From positions 1 to 47,110 of the forward strand of contig NW_025955271.1 of NCBI RefSeq assembly GCF_022376445.1: DNA of 47,110 nucleotides. The letters run 5' to 3'. Below the pieces are notes generated by a model. The model was not told where the DNA came from. It searched no databases and was given only the letters and a program-made list of their open reading frames with translations. The DNA comes from Fomitopsis serialis (Eukaryota > Basidiomycota > Agaricomycetes > Polyporales > Fomitopsidaceae). Positions 30,998 through 40,933 of the stretch are shown in pieces; position 1 is the stretch's first letter, and each line of letters opens with the position of its first letter. A program made the translations under genes and the position numbers.

Positions 30998-32650
30998 ACG
31001 ATCCGAGCGTACAGCCTTGATTTTTTCATCTGTTTGGTTCTCAGCCCATGCCTTGAAGTCATCGAACGCTTGGATCGAATCGTTCTTGTGCTTGAGATAA
31101 TAGGCACGACCAAGACCAGTATAGTCGTCAAGAAAGCTGATGAAATAACGCCATCCACCTATTGCAGTGGTACGCATAGGACCGTCCTCATCAGTATGAA
31201 TGAGCTCAAGGGGCTTTGTAGCACGTTTAGCCGATGGGGGAAATGGAGCGCGATGAGACTTGCCCCACTGACACCCTGCACAAGGAGAAGAAGTATCCTT
31301 GGCACCAATGGAATCCACACCCTTAGTGTGCTTGGGAATCTGACGAATAACATCTTCAGACGAATGTCCGAAGCGTTCATGCCAGAGACGAAAATTCGAC
31401 TTGTCTGTAGACTTTGCCGATTGCGGTGTCAAAATGTCTAGGTACAACATATAGAGATTATTGAAGGGCTTATGGTGTGCCTCCATGATCATGTTACCAC
31501 AGACTCGACCTTGCGAAATAGGTTGGTCATAGATGACCATACGACCTCCTCCCTGAACTAGGGTAAAACCTGATTGCTCAATAACACCAGTAGAAAATAG
31601 GCGACCAGATGCGGCAGGGATGTAAGCAACATTTGTAATAGTTGCTTTAACATGTTTCCCTTCAACGTGCACAACACCTTTGATGGTCCCTTCTCCATAA
31701 GCTGCAATCTTAGACTTGCCGGCTGTACCAAAAATCATGGGTTCCTCGTAAGGAGTATAGTCCCAAAAATCAGCCATGTCGTTGGTGATTGTCTTCGACG
31801 CACCAGAATCCATAATCCAGTCAGTCATTCTTCCAGAAGCGGAGTGACCCGCAGTATACCAGGAAGCAGTCATAGTATTAGCTGAAGACGACACGGAGGA
31901 TTCTACAGTTACAACATTTGTGGAGTCTGAAGTAGTAGCAGCGTTGGAGGAACCAGAACCAGATTGTCCGTTACCATTGCCCTTGCCCTTATTCTTCCCT
32001 TTGCCTTTGCCCTTGTTGTCCTTTTTCCCCTTGCCGCCACCCTTATTTTGGGGGCGCAAATGCGGGTACTTTGTCCAACAATTCTCACTGCCGTGATTTC
32101 CACCGCAGTGACCACAGGGACCCGATGACTTGTGCTTGACCTGGGATGTCTTGGACGCAGACTGTCCCATACCAGACCGGCGGAGAGATTCTTCGGCAAG
32201 AATCTTCGACTGAACAGAGTCGACCTTGAGATCCTTGATGTTCTGCGTCGCCATGAGCGCAGAGATCATCGATTGATAGGATTCAGGCACCTTCGACAGA
32301 AGGAGAAGAGCCTGGGTCGATTCACCGAGAGTTATGCCACCAGCCGTAATCTCCTTAAGCCGAGTAACCAGCTTGTTGATCTGATCCTGCAGAGGTTTGG
32401 AATCAGACATCTCCGGAGACTTGATCACCGACTGGAAGAGACTCCAGACGAATGCCGTGTCGGGTGTACCAAAGGCTGTCTTAAGGGCCGCCCACATTTC
32501 CTTAGCGGTCTTGAGTTCACCACTAGATCCCTCGAGCAAATGATGCATCGAGCGATCAGTCCGCATAAATAGAACACCCTGAGCACGGGCATTCTGTTTC
32601 TTGTACTCTGTGTCGGTAGTTACTGTTGCAATAACAGCGGGCCAGGCTCT
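30998..32650 (-). CDS. Copia Gag (rest), zinc knuckle, protease and integrase N-part
   Basis: Minus-strand frame with Gag (MRTDRSMHHLLEGSSGELK, KEMWAALKTAFGTPDTAFVW, a UBN2-like region), a CCHC zinc knuckle (CGHCGGNHGSENC), and a Lys/Gly/Asn-rich basic tract. A pepsin-like retroviral protease follows with its active site (WIMDSGASKTITND), then the integrase HHCC zinc finger (LWHERFGHSSEDV...CAGCQWGKSH) and the first part of the integrase core with two catalytic Asp positions (IHTDEDGPM, VRSDRGG). It goes out of frame at GGN, where GGEYTS is expected; the rest of integrase is in the next frame. Upstream of 32566 the frame continues to about 32650, where Gag also changes frame. Confidence 0.93.
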
Positions 32651-33174
32651 ATGAATATTAAATAACCGCGCATAGCGGCAGACCAGTCAGCGTATTGAGA
32701 CGCTGAAGAGAGCTTAGGGATATTGTCTGGCTTGACGTCACCCATGGTTGCGGATAAGAGGATAAATTCGCCTTGTGTGTCGGGCGAAGAAGGAGGTTCT
32801 GGTGTAAATAACTCGAAGGGTAATTCCTCCGGTTCAGGTGTTTGAGATCTCGACTCAGGGAGCGAGATTAAATGTTCAGGTTTTGGAGGTGACTCCGAAA
32901 ATTCGTTGGCGAATAGGAAATTGTCTTGCCAAGCTTCGACAGCGATACCAGCTTTGAAGCCTCGAGGAAAATCACCAGATGGTGTGTGGTAACGGTTTGG
33001 ACAATGAGTGTTATCACAGTTCCACCAGGTTTGATCGTCGTCTCTATAATGAGCGTCGCAAACCTCCTCGTAGTCGTATAGATGGTAGTGGTTTGAACAA
33101 TCGTATGAGTCGTCTGACTCTTCGCCTGAAGAGACCTGAGTCTCTGCAAATGTCTCCTCTTGAGACGTTGCCAC
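32620..33174 (-). CDS. Copia Gag N-terminus with an acidic extension
   Basis: 184-residue frame. The last third contains the usual copia Gag start (MGDVKPDNIPKLSSASQYAD, WSAAMRGYL). Before it is an unusual extension that begins MATSQEETFAETQVSSGEES. It has a Tyr/His/Asp-rich segment with four Cys (CSNHYHLYDYEEVCDAHY, CDNTHCPNRYH) and an acidic Pro/Glu-rich linker. After GYLIFI the correct Gag (AWPAVIATVTTDTEYKKQ) lies in another frame, so there is an indel near 32650. The Cys/His pattern could bind a metal, but this is inference. Confidence 0.7.
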   Translation of the reverse strand: MATSQEETFAETQVSSGEESDDSYDCSNHYHLYDYEEVCDAHYRDDDQTWWNCDNTHCPNRYHTPSGDFPRGFKAGIAVEAWQDNFLFANEFSESPPKPEHLISLPESRSQTPEPEELPFELFTPEPPSSPDTQGEFILLSATMGDVKPDNIPKLSSASQYADWSAAMRGYLIFIEPGPLLLQQ

Positions 33175-33244
33175 AGTTGTGATGCTTCACTGAAAAATAT
33201 TCCAGGAACAAAGATAAAATTTGTGACGCGACTACAATACTTGT

Positions 33245-34035
33245 CTACCCAAGCCAAGTGATTGCCCTTGTGCAAGTCCCCAACTTCCTAGTAACCTTAG
33301 AAAGGTTCTTGCTAAGCTCCTTGAAGGAGATCTTCCCAATCAGCTCGCAGACAAGCTTGACGTCGTTGAGCGCGTCGTGCGACCACGAATGACCCTCTGT
33401 CTCAAAGTGAGAACAGACCCAATTGAACCGACGTCCAAAAGCGTTGAGGTTGTCGGTGAGTGACCAGCGAACAGTGTCGCGCAGCTTGTGGGTGAAGAGA
33501 GGGTGAAGGCGCTTCTGAACGGCGAAGAGACGCTTCGTGAGGATGGCGGCCTTCTCCGTCTGAGACTTCTTCTTGAAGTCGGCGTCAAACGGCTTAAGGG
33601 CTGTGATAGGAAGGGGAAGAGGTACGCCTTCGATGCGTGCGATAAGGGAAGCCTTGGCAGCTTCTTTGGCGGCGGTTTCAGCGGCAAGCGTAGCAGCGTA
33701 CTCCGCACGTCGAGCTTCAAGGAGTGCCCTAGAGTCGTCTGCCTTCAACTGGAGCTCCTCAAGCTGCTGCTCAAGGGTCTTGCGACAGGACGCCTTCGGG
33801 GACGAGAGGTGTCAGGGCGACGATAGGTGGGACGGCGAGGGCGCGGGGTAGGAGTGAGGATGATATCGATCTGGCGATCGATGGGTAGATGACCGTATAA
33901 ACGCTGATGACGCTCAGCAACAGCGCTAGTGTCGGCGTCGCCTACGTCGTATCTCTCACGACGAGACGGTGGAAAAACTTCGTAATTGCTCTTGCGAGCT
34001 ACCCTGGAAATGCGCTTGGACAAGGCTTTGGGCAC
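33245..34035 (-). CDS. Extra upstream ORF in the copia leader (one frame break)
   Basis: Between the primer site and Gag the minus strand encodes a basic protein: MPKALSKRISRVARKSNYEV, then RRERYDVGDADTSAVAERHQ, then an Arg/Pro-rich stretch. A one-base frame change near 33785 leads to a coiled-coil-like region (KTLEQQLEELQLKADDSRAL, LAAETAAKEAAKASLIARIE) and LKPFDADFKKKSQTEKAAIL, RWSLTDNLNAFGRRFNWVCS, HSWSHDALNDVKLVCELIGK, ending at ITWLG. It is in the same sense as Gag and inside the element. I do not recognise the domain. Such leader ORFs are not part of a standard copia element; it could be an accessory gene or captured host sequence. Confidence 0.6.
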
Positions 34036-34140
34036 TTGTCACAGAGCGGCTAAACAGTAGTCCAAATAAGGACAAAATATGCCAACTCACTCTTTCAAGA
34101 GTTGGGCTTTGGTTGCGCAAAAGGTACAGGTGATATAAAC

Positions 34141-34164
34141 GATCAGAGCGCGGGGCTCATAACC
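34141..34164 (-). promoter_or_regulatory. Primer-binding site matching the anticodon arm of initiator tRNA-Met
   Basis: Immediately inside the 5' LTR the plus strand carries AGCGCGGGGCTCATAACC. This is close to the D-stem/anticodon-loop part of eukaryotic initiator tRNA-Met (anticodon CAU within GGGCTCATAACC). The RNA of the element therefore pairs with an internal part of the tRNA, not its CCA end. This is the half-tRNA priming known for Drosophila copia. Confidence 0.85.
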
Positions 34165-34665
34165 TGTTGAAGTGAAAGAGGTTTAGAAGGGCTTGTTAGG
34201 CCAGTGGAAGTGAAGGACAGTAGAGTGGAGTGAACAGACCTATCCCAGAGGGAAGACTCTGATGCTAGGCAGGCAGAAGAGAGGAGAGATCGTTATCCAT
34301 TAGGGGGGAATCACCCTAGTATATATACATGTCTGGGACTGATCACATGCTACATCAGTAAGCAGATCAGTAATCACTAAGTCCGAGTTTTAGGGAAATG
34401 AGTAAGCCTTAACTCCAGAGATAGGGATATGCATAAGCGTCCATGTGATCAAGGAATGTACTGGAAGGTCATGGAACATGCCGGAAGGGAGTGGAATGAT
34501 CCAGAATAAGTCTGGAACAGTGTAGATCGGTCTGGAGCGAGTCACAAGATGAGTCCAGACAGAGTCCATCAAAAGAATGTATGTAATACTACATCGCAGA
34601 ACACAAGTCCATATATGTACGTAACTGATAAGATAAGATAACACTGGAAAGTCGGAAGTTCAACA
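34165..34665 (-). repeat. 5' LTR of the copia element (promoter-bearing)
   Basis: 501 bp, TG...CA, apparently identical to the left LTR. Transcription runs leftward from here. A TATATATA-like stretch lies at 34320-34328 on the plus strand, but transcription signals were not assigned. Confidence 0.95.
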
Positions 34666-34670
34666 TTCGT
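34666..34670. repeat. Right target-site duplication of the copia element (TTCGT)
   Basis: TTCGT follows the right LTR and matches 28073-28077. Confidence 0.95.
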
Positions 34671-35214
34671 ACCATGTACTACCCCTTGGAAGACGTGCAA
34701 CTGCACGTACCCGCACGTACTCGCACGTACCATCGTGATGACCAGCCTGAGTAACATTTCGTTCTTCATCCCTGTACTATTACTAGTAGTTGTCTCACAT
34801 TGCTGTCCTGTCCTTGTCCTGTTCGTGACCCATGATTGATTGCTGGCCATTGCTTTCACATGCTGTATTAGTCTACTGTGTATCTGTCACTGTTATCCAA
34901 TGCCTATGAGATGTAGAATTCGTCCAGCCAGTGTCAGTGATTCAGAATAAGTAATGTAAGTAATGTAAGAGGCATTAGATTCTGCTTAATCTGAAGAGGC
35001 AAAGTAACGGAGGATGTACCTAGTCGCTCTAAAGTGCTCTATAGCTAGAGCAAGGGAAATACTATTTTGAGTCTAGAATAGTATTGTGCATGCTTGCGGA
35101 GCTTATTAAAGATTTTGACTTGTCTCAGCCAGCTAAAATGTCTTTTGGACACTATTTGGTCTAACTAAGATTACTTAAGTAATGAAGGTTTTTCCTGATG
35201 CGGAGCATCAGTAC
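34671..35214. other. AT-rich spacer, no gene seen
   Basis: Contains a short GCACGTAC repeat (three copies near 34700-34730). Otherwise AT-rich without supported frames. Confidence 0.5.
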
Positions 35215-35455
35215 TCACCATTTGTACCATCGCTGCATCCCTCCCTTCCTCGTGACTTCACAGTTCGGTCGCTTGCAATGATGTTGAAGTATTCGTAGAA
35301 GGAACACTTGAGGTAGTCGGCGAGATCAAGAAGCGATGACCGTAGACAGTGGGGATACAAACGGGCCCGAGCCACCAGTCAGCCAGACACCTGCCGAAGT
35401 GCTCTCGAAGAGCTTCAAGTCCATGTACCCGCCACCGAGTCCCAGGCATGCTGTG
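35215..35455 (-). pseudogene. Unrecognised coding-like fragment
   Basis: The minus strand reads LGLGGGYMDLKLFESTSAGV, WLTGGSGPFVSPLSTVIAS, then in the next frame LDLADYLKCSFYEYFNI and SDRTVKSRGREG. The composition is protein-like with one frame change near 35335. Family unknown. Confidence 0.3.
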
Positions 35456-35819
35456 AGCCTAAAGCTAAAGGGAGGACTGTCACGGCGGTGTTGGCAGTCA
35501 GGATCAACGCAGGTCGGGCGCTAACTGAAGCCGACTGATCACAGCCAGCTATCAGGGAGTCTAAGGGAGCCTCAGGTTATTCTCCCGCCCACCATGTATA
35601 CTCGGAATTGATAAAGATCGCGTAGCTACGTCGCGGCAGTGGAACAAACAGCTGACATCTATATTTGACAGCCCGATGGGATACGAAACTAGAAACATAT
35701 GGTAATTGAGAGTTATACAGAACAAATTTACGGAATAGGCGGTAGGGGCACACTTGTGCGACCTGCTGGCGATGGAACATGCATTCTACACTGCACAGCG
35801 GAGTCAGGCAACGTACCAC

Positions 35820-36049
35820 AAATGAACATATTACTCACCAGCTCGAGATGCCGATCTAAACGTGATGCCCATGAGGTGGTCCGTGGTCAACGGAGGCGTG
35901 TACATCGGGTTTGTGACCGTGAGATGGGGCTCGACGAAATAGAACGTCTTCTTATGCTGATCATGGTCTACGCCACAGCAGGTCTGTATGTCAGTGCGTG
36001 AACAGCCACAGTCAGCGCTAGGTGCAAGAGTGGTGAGAATGAAACTCAC
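35820..36049 (-). pseudogene. Unrecognised short coding-like fragment
   Basis: The minus strand reads KKTFYFVEPHLTVTNPMYTP and LTTDHLMGITFRSASRAGE before a stop. It looks like a protein end, perhaps with the 35215-35455 piece as a later exon. No family recognised. The 36050-36090 gap holds nothing. Confidence 0.25.
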
Positions 36050-36094
36050 AGCGCGGGCATGCTACACCCATACCTAGTCACCTCCACTCTACCG

Positions 36095-36665
36095 AACAAG
36101 CAGTGCGATCGAAGACGGATGCGAGGGTCGAGGTGAGGATGCGAACTTCGTCCCCAGTGAGAGCAGAACCTGCGGGTTGTCCTTAGAGAACACGCTGACG
36201 AGAGTGTCGATGAGCGCCAGCTCCTGGTGCTGCGACTGGTTCAAGCGGCCCTTGACCGAATACGCCTCCTTGAGCTTCTCCAGCGCGAGCACCAGGAGCT
36301 TGGTGTTGTGCTTGTAGTTAAGCGGCGGGAAGGGGTCAGCATGAGGGGTACTTGCGCTGAGAAGGAGGACGACTGACCTTGTACTTGTAACGGTACATAC
36401 CCGTAAGGGCACCAATGTGCGCGAAGATGTACTGCAACGCATCCACGAGCTGGGATGCATCGACGTTGCCGAGACGGAATTTGACGTGCGCGTTGACCAA
36501 TAACTTCGTGAGACGACAGATTTCACGGCAGAGATGGAAGGCATTGCCGGATCGCGACTTCTTATGCTCCTTGGTCGTGAGCGTCGTCACCGGCTTCAAG
36601 GACATGTTGTAGTCAAGGTGGAGATAGTTCAAGTTCTGGTGAAACTTGAGCAGCGTCTGATACAA
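36095..36665 (-). pseudogene. prp8: PRP8 (U5 snRNP scaffold) fragment with internal deletions
   Basis: The minus strand begins [20 protein letters not shown], then [60 protein letters not shown] and [12 protein letters not shown]. This is the highly conserved PRP8 N-terminal block. Further down come [20 protein letters not shown] and [20 protein letters not shown], a later PRP8 block, joined directly to [13 protein letters not shown], which in intact PRP8 lies more than 200 residues further on. About 200 and then over 200 residues are thus missing between the pieces, and the frame changes near 36350. PRP8 is the central protein of the spliceosome core and the partner of BRR2. Upstream, 36690-36859 (PSGPNVGILMRCAQP) is joined by a possible intron but is not PRP8 that I recognise. 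Confidence 0.88.
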
Positions 36666-37215
36666 TACATGAGGTGCTGAGTATCACGTACCGGCTGCGC
36701 GCAACGCATCAATATGCCAACATTTGGACCAGAAGGCATCCGCACCAGAGAGCCATCTCCTCCGCAGACGACCTGATCATCGGTGCCCTCCTTGACCACG
36801 TTACATGCTGCCGTCTGCTGGCCTTCTTGTGGAGCGAGAAGTTCCAATAAAAGTTCCAACCTGTTAGACGCAGTCAGTTTTCGCTGCTCAGATAGACGAT
36901 GGGGACCTCAAGGTCTCACCAATTTCAGAGCTGGTCGTGCGACGTGAGGGAGCCGGTACTAGTGCTTTAGCGCCGAAGGACCGTGTCGCGCGTTTGACGC
37001 TGACCGACCAGTCGATTAAAGTTGTTAGTGCAATCAGCGTTGAAGAATAAGAGACAAAATCTGACAGACCTACTAATAACATACAGGAGGAATGATTCAA
37101 ATGAAGATTTAACATCGGCAAATAATATTACTTGCGAGGGATGAGGCGCATTGCACCACTGTCGGGCGCTTGCGAACTGCCAGTGGCGTCGGGCGATCTT
37201 ACACACAGCAAAGTT
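36666..37215 (-). pseudogene. Unrecognised coding-like segment upstream of the PRP8 fragment
   Basis: Minus-strand frames around 36690-36859 (LELLLELLAPQEGQQTAACN, DGSLVRMPSGPNVGILMRCA) and 36888-37000 (SFGAKALVPAPSRRTTSSEI) could be two exons joined by a GTGAGA...ACAG intron. There is no known domain and no clear start. Confidence 0.25.
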
Positions 37216-37563
37216 GCAGAATCGAAGTACTAGTGTATTGCATCAACATATCCAGTGCGAGAATCGTGTATCGAGCACCACCTGAGTCATCCTACGCTAT
37301 CGTACATGCAACATGGAAGTAACAGAACAGATACATTGTACATCTGACACATCCGAGTCACGCCGCCTGAGCATCGTACATGGCTACGCGTTTCAGCAAG
37401 AAAATCGACGATGGATCATCTAGTCGTACTAACAAAACCTACAGGACATTGCAACGAGTTTACGGTCATGACGCCTGACATAAATGATTCGAGTCAAATT
37501 CCGAAGGAAGCCGCACTGAAAGACTCACTGATATTGACGTTGACAAAGGTCTTGTGCGGCAGC
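37216..37563. other. Region downstream of the hAT transposase
   Basis: No gene. The left terminal repeat of the hAT element is expected in or left of this stretch, but I could not match it to the right side by eye. Confidence 0.4.
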
Positions 37564-40500
37564 TCAGCCCGACGGCTCGTTCGTAGGCGCAGGGTCTAGC
37601 TGGTTGAGCCGACGAAGCAAACTGTCCATAGCGTTCTCGGCGTCGCTGAGCAACAGATCGCCTAATCTTGGCATGTCTTGCATCCGAGGGAGCACCTGGA
37701 AATCACTTTCCACAGACTGCCAACCAGTAGTGAAGTCGATTGGGTCTTCCTGGCCGTTACTAACCCTTCGCTTGATCTCGAACTTCGCCATTTGTAGCGC
37801 TTCCATCAGGATCGGCGAGGTACGGTTGCGACGCTTTGTGTCGGTCTCCGCACCGGCCGAGAAAGCACGTTCCGCCGGCACCGACGAAGACTGTGCCGAC
37901 AGATAGTCGAGGGCAATGCGGTACAGGATCGGGTACGCGACCTGTGATCTCTGATGAAAAAGAAATTAGACAGCTGTGGTTTCACCTCAGGAATGTACTC
38001 ACATGCCAGAACTTGAGAAGATCGACGTCCTCCCGCTCCGGTGGAGAGTGAAGGTAGGACTGAAATTCACGCTCAACGATTTTTTCCACAGGCTCGTCGT
38101 TTCCTTGTGCAGCTCTTTCACGAAAGTCGGTCTCCATTGCGCGGACCTCGTCACCGAGCGCATCAGCGACGGTGTAGTACGAGGGAGCCCCTGCTGCAGA
38201 GACTTGCGACGTCGACGCGCCAGACAGCTGAGATGTTGACTCGGCAGACGACGTGGACGTGGCCGGTCTGACATATTCGTAGTATTTGATCATCTGTAAT
38301 AGTACATATGAGCATCAGCGATGTATTGACGACCTGACCGATGCTGCCATACTTACCATCCGACGTACGATCGCATATGCGTCGATGACCCACGATGCGC
38401 CCCAATTAGCGGCGATCCACGAGAAACGCATATGCGGGTGGAGAACTGTTCCGTGTGAGCAAGGTGCATGATTAGAATCTCAGAGACTTACACATCGCGA
38501 TGATGTACACGGGACTGTCGTCCATAAACCTGTAGTATTTCTTCGCGCGATTCAGTCCTGCCTCGATGACACCCTTAAGATGGGGCTTCTTCTTGGAGAG
38601 TGCCTCCCACCCCGTCATCATTTTCTCGAGCGCCATGACCGATCCGGCCAGCATCGGCGACTTCTCCTTCGACATCATGGTTTGCATGACGTGCAGGGGC
38701 TGGAATAGGTATTAAGCACAACATAACGAGGGTCAATGAAATCACGCGACGTACCCTCAACAGTTCATAAAGATCCTCGATCAAGTACCACTCGTCGACG
38801 TTGGGGATCATTGGCGTGATGTCCGAGTTGCGCTCAAAGAGCCCAAAGGTATCCAGTGCCTACATAGAAGAAGGTAAATTCAATGGGAGCAGCATTATGT
38901 GAAAGTGCGTACCGGTCGTAGCTCAATGAAGCGGATGCACATCGCATAGGTAGAGTCCCACCGGGTGCGAGCGTCAAGGATGAATTCGCGGTCCGTAACC
39001 AATATGACCTGATTGGTTCGAGCATTCTTGAAGCTGCATGTTTCATTTCCGTGTTGCAAGATCGTCTTGAATTTCATCTTGTTGAAATCTGAGTTCCGGA
39101 ACTTCTTGGAGACGTCACGCATGAGCAGAATAACTGGGCGGTTAGATCTCGAGGCAGCGTAGTTAAACTCATCGGTCTCCAGATCGTCTCCTTGGAGGTC
39201 CTCGTCGGCGTCGATGTCATTCTCGCCATCGTTCTCATCCTCACCGTCCTCGTCGTCGCTCTCGTCGTGAGAAGGTGAGATGGTACCCTTCGAGAACGCA
39301 CAGATGACGACCTGAGCACAAATATTGACCGTATGGGGGAAACAGCGGATATACCGCGAACGTGCGACGAAGTCGAGGTTGGGGCTGTCGAGCCTCATGT
39401 TGCGTTCCAAGCTGCTTAGGAATGTGAGATTGTTGGACGCATTGTCCATGGTAAAAAACCCGATCTATTCGATTGAGGTTGTCAGTGCTTAATACTTAAG
39501 AAAGAGAATCACTACCTTCTCGCAGGGGAGCTCCGCACGCTTGAAGAGGTTGATCATGAGGAGCGCGATGTTTTCGCCGGTGTGTCTTCCTCGCAGATAA
39601 TGAAAGGCGAACAACGTGGACTCCATCGTGAGATACGACTCTCCATTGCCCTTGCGCAAGGCGAGCCAATGAGCCGTCACCCCGAGGTAACCCCGTCGAC
39701 GCTGATCGCTCCAAATATCGGCCGTGAAGTTGATACGCCCCGGAGCGCTCTACCAAAATCAGTACGCCCCCAAGCATGAGCAGAGAGCAATCGCACCAAA
39801 AGCTCCTTCTTGACGTCCTCGAAGAAGAGCTTCCATCGGTTGATGATTAGCTCCCGCAGTTTGGTGCGGTGAGGAATGTCTTTGTCGCGCAACTCAGAGC
39901 GCAGAACGAGCATGAGCGCCCGAAACTCCCTACTCTCGACGACATTCAAAGACTGAATGAAAGTCAGTCTCAACAGACGTGTAAAAGATGGCGTAGAACT
40001 CGCCTGATCGGTTCCAACTACGAAATCAACCAACGAGGATAGAAAAACGTCTTGAGTGAACTCCTGTCGAGTCGCTTCAAGAGTCGGGACGAGTGACGTG
40101 GCGGCTGTACCAGACGTGCCAGCCGCTGTGGACGTGTCCGGAGGCTGAGTACGGTCCGTGTTCAAGTATTGCCAGCCAGTCACTTCGCAGACGGTGTTGT
40201 ATTCGTCCGGATGCACTTGTGTCAAGTGCCCTCGAAGCGCGCCACCACCTGTATTTGGCCCATACGCCACCATCAAAGAAAACTCGGCATTAGGGTCAGC
40301 GTACACGCGCTGCCTACTCAGTATCAGCATCACGTTCCGAGTCAGAACAATAGGGATGGGTGCTAGTAATACTTACATGCAAAGTCGACACCATTTCAGC
40401 ATGATTCCTTGTTCCGTCTTATTTTTGCGATCGAAGAAATGGTTGATGTCGTGCGCGACCTGCTTTTTACCTTGTTTACTGACAGAACTTGGCCATCCGC

Positions 40501-40865
40501 CTGGTGGCGGGACTGCGATCGACGGCGGTGGCGCTACTGGCGTCACCGGCCTCGGGACATCGGCGGCACGATAGATAGTGCGGCGACCTGAGCGAGAGCC
40601 TGAGCTGTCCGTCGGTGCAGGTTGGTTTTGAAGACTAGTGGCAGTCGTTGGCGGGGCGTGCAAGCCACCAGGCACGCCGCCCTCCGCCCGGGCAACGTCC
40701 GGGAACGCTGCGTCAATCGCTACGGCTAATCAGAGTATGTACGGCATGAGTAAGGGGTTATGACTAACCTCTGTCCGAGATGTCGATTACCTCGCCGCCG
40801 GCGTGCAATGCTGCCTGGGAGGCAGGCATCTCTGCTCCCCTCTGGACGCGATTCGGAGGAGCCAT
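37564..40865 (-). CDS. hAT-family transposase, intact (11 exons, about 925 aa)
   Basis: Minus-strand exons 40865-40769, 40725-40377, 40313-40004, 39952-39797, 39749-39516, 39464-38913, 38859-38755, 38699-38492, 38445-38357, 38293-38003 and 37950-37564 total 2778 nt, divisible by three and open throughout. Introns are 42-63 nt in most cases, GT-AG except the third (40003-39953), which is GC-AG. The N-terminus is Pro-rich, followed by a BED-like zinc finger (CRLC...HLTQVH) split by an intron. The middle has the RNase-H-like catalytic core (INFTADIWSDQRRRGYLGVT, KIGFFTMDNASNNLTFLSSL, IRCFPHTVNICAQVV, TRWDSTYAMCIRFIELR). The end has FLHPHMRFSWI and the hATC dimerisation region (VAYPILYRIALDYLSAQSSS, VPAERAFSAGAETD). 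It looks able to encode a working transposase. Terminal repeats and an 8-bp target duplication were not found. Confidence 0.94.
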
Positions 40866-40933
40866 TGCCAGCAGTAGGACGGACTACATTCCCTTTTGTA
40901 TCATCAGAATATATTCGCTTTTTTTAATGATAA

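Larger units (their letters stand above)
28078..34665 (-). mobile_element. Ty1/copia LTR retrotransposon, full length, recent
   Basis: 6588 bp bounded by 501-bp LTRs (28078-28578 and 34165-34665), each starting TGTTGAA and ending TTCAACA. It is flanked by the 5-bp duplication TTCGT. Order on the minus strand: LTR, primer site, extra ORF, Gag, protease, integrase, reverse transcriptase, RNase H, polypurine tract, LTR. Integrase before reverse transcriptase defines the copia superfamily. The LTRs look identical wherever compared, which implies a recent insertion. At least three one- or few-base frame breaks (near 33785, 32650 and 30997) mean this copy cannot make its full polyprotein unless they are sequencing errors. 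Confidence 0.96.

Noticed and set aside
30990..31000. Programmed frameshift in the copia polyprotein
   Set aside because: It falls within the integrase core, not between Gag and Pol. Copia elements normally use one frame, and it coincides with a homopolymer.
34141..34164. A tRNA-Met gene
   Set aside because: Only the anticodon-arm part is present, and it sits directly at the LTR border, so it is a primer-binding site.
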